DNA of 5,759 bases from an uncultured Acidaminococcus sp. (lineage in GTDB: Bacteria; Bacillota; Negativicutes; Acidaminococcales; Acidaminococcaceae): assembly GCA_900770265.1 (NCBI GenBank), contig CAAGJR010000232.1, positions 1-5,759 on the forward strand, given 5' to 3'. Made by a program: the position numbers and the translations under genes. The notes below the pieces were generated by a model. The model did no database searches, was not told the DNA's origin, and saw only the letters and a list, made by a program, of their open reading frames with translations. Shown here piece by piece: positions 5,290 through 5,759 of this stretch (the stretch's first letter is position 1; each line of letters begins with the position of its first letter).

Positions 5290-5759
5290 TTACAGGGCGT
5301 GGGTGGTGCTGATCAGTTTCCGGGCCGCCAGGATCTTGCCGGGGCTCATGCTCAGTTCATCCACACCCATGGCGATGAAATAGGGGATCAGCTTGGGATC
5401 CGCCGCCGCTTCCCCGCAGATGCCCACCCAGCAGCCACCGGCGTGGCCGTTGTTGATGGTGTTCTGGATCAGGCGCAGCACGGCCTTGTGCCCGGCGCTG
5501 GCCAGGTCTTCCAGTTCTGCGTTCTGCCGGTCCACGGCCAGGGTGTACTGTACCAGGTCGTTGGTCCCGATGCTGAAGAAGTCCACTTCCTGGGCCAGGT
5601 CGTCGGTAATGAGCGCCGCTGCCGGCGTTTCGATCATGATACCCACTTCCATATCCTCATCGAAGGGGATGCCTTCCGCCCGCAGTTTCACCTTGGCGGC
5701 TTCCAGCAGCTCTTTCGCGGCCTTCACTTCCTCCACGCTGATGATCATGGGGAACATGA
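5290..5759 (-). CDS. ptsI: Phosphoenolpyruvate-protein phosphotransferase (PTS enzyme I), C-terminal part
   Basis: The last 155 or so residues of enzyme I, about a quarter of the usual 570-residue protein, are visible; the frame stays open to the right edge, so the start is outside. Enzyme I takes phosphate from phosphoenolpyruvate and passes it to HPr, starting the sugar phosphotransferase chain in the cytoplasm. The visible part is the PEP-binding TIM-barrel: GIMIETPAAA (39-48 of the fragment), the signature FSIGTNDLVQYTLAVDR (61-77), GICGE with the catalytic-site cysteine (112-116) and GVDELSMSP (131-139). The ATG at 5757 is internal: the preceding partial codon fits the conserved Ile of an IMFPMI stretch. 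The stop is followed after 17 nt by the kinase-like gene, with no terminator in between. HPr (ptsH) would be expected upstream, outside the window. Confidence 0.97.
   Translation of the reverse strand, partial: MFPMIISVEEVKAAKELLEAAKVKLRAEGIPFDEDMEVGIMIETPAAALITDDLAQEVDFFSIGTNDLVQYTLAVDRQNAELEDLASAGHKAVLRLIQNTINNGHAGGCWVGICGEAAADPKLIPYFIAMGVDELSMSPGKILAARKLISTTHAL

Noticed and set aside
4535..5383. A 282-codon open frame on the plus strand
   Set aside because: It lies antisense to the kinase-like gene and the end of ptsI, has no recognisable motif, and begins inside the repeat-flanking gap without a good ribosome binding site.

Overview
The window reads almost entirely on the minus strand as a compact, GC-rich bacterial gene cluster. 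It most likely comes from a Firmicutes-type organism. The TrmK/Nif3 pair, a YhaM-type exoribonuclease and a ydaO-class c-di-AMP riboswitch are all typical of that phylum. A possible LPS/Kdo-kinase-like protein and a polyprenol-phosphate-type glycosyltransferase would suit a diderm Firmicute such as a member of the Negativicutes, but that assignment is inference only.

In transcription order (right to left): the 3' end of ptsI (PTS enzyme I, cut by the window edge); a small kinase-fold protein with an unusual catalytic loop; a roughly 165-bp palindrome-rich element with perfect 21-bp terminal inverted repeats; trmK (tRNA m1A22 methyltransferase), overlapping a nif3-family gene by 14 nt; a YhaM-like 3'-5' exoribonuclease; rnpB (class A RNase P RNA) with its own promoter; trxA (thioredoxin); a family 2 membrane glycosyltransferase; and finally a strong promoter plus a c-di-AMP (ydaO/yuaA) riboswitch. 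The riboswitch leads into a gene whose start lies just beyond position 1.

Genes are packed tightly, with gaps or overlaps of 14-32 nt and ribosome binding sites touching the preceding stop codons, so ptsI-kinase and trmK-nif3-yhaM look like co-transcribed blocks. Two internal promoters are visible, for rnpB and for the riboswitch. In both, the -35 hexamer overlaps the stop codon of the preceding gene. Three RNA-metabolism functions lie side by side: tRNA modification, RNA 3' trimming and RNase P.

The items most worth following up are the inverted-repeat element at 4365-4529, the kinase-like protein whose catalytic Asp position appears to hold Arg, and the c-di-AMP riboswitch whose target is outside the window. 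No wholly new system could be established from the sequence alone.
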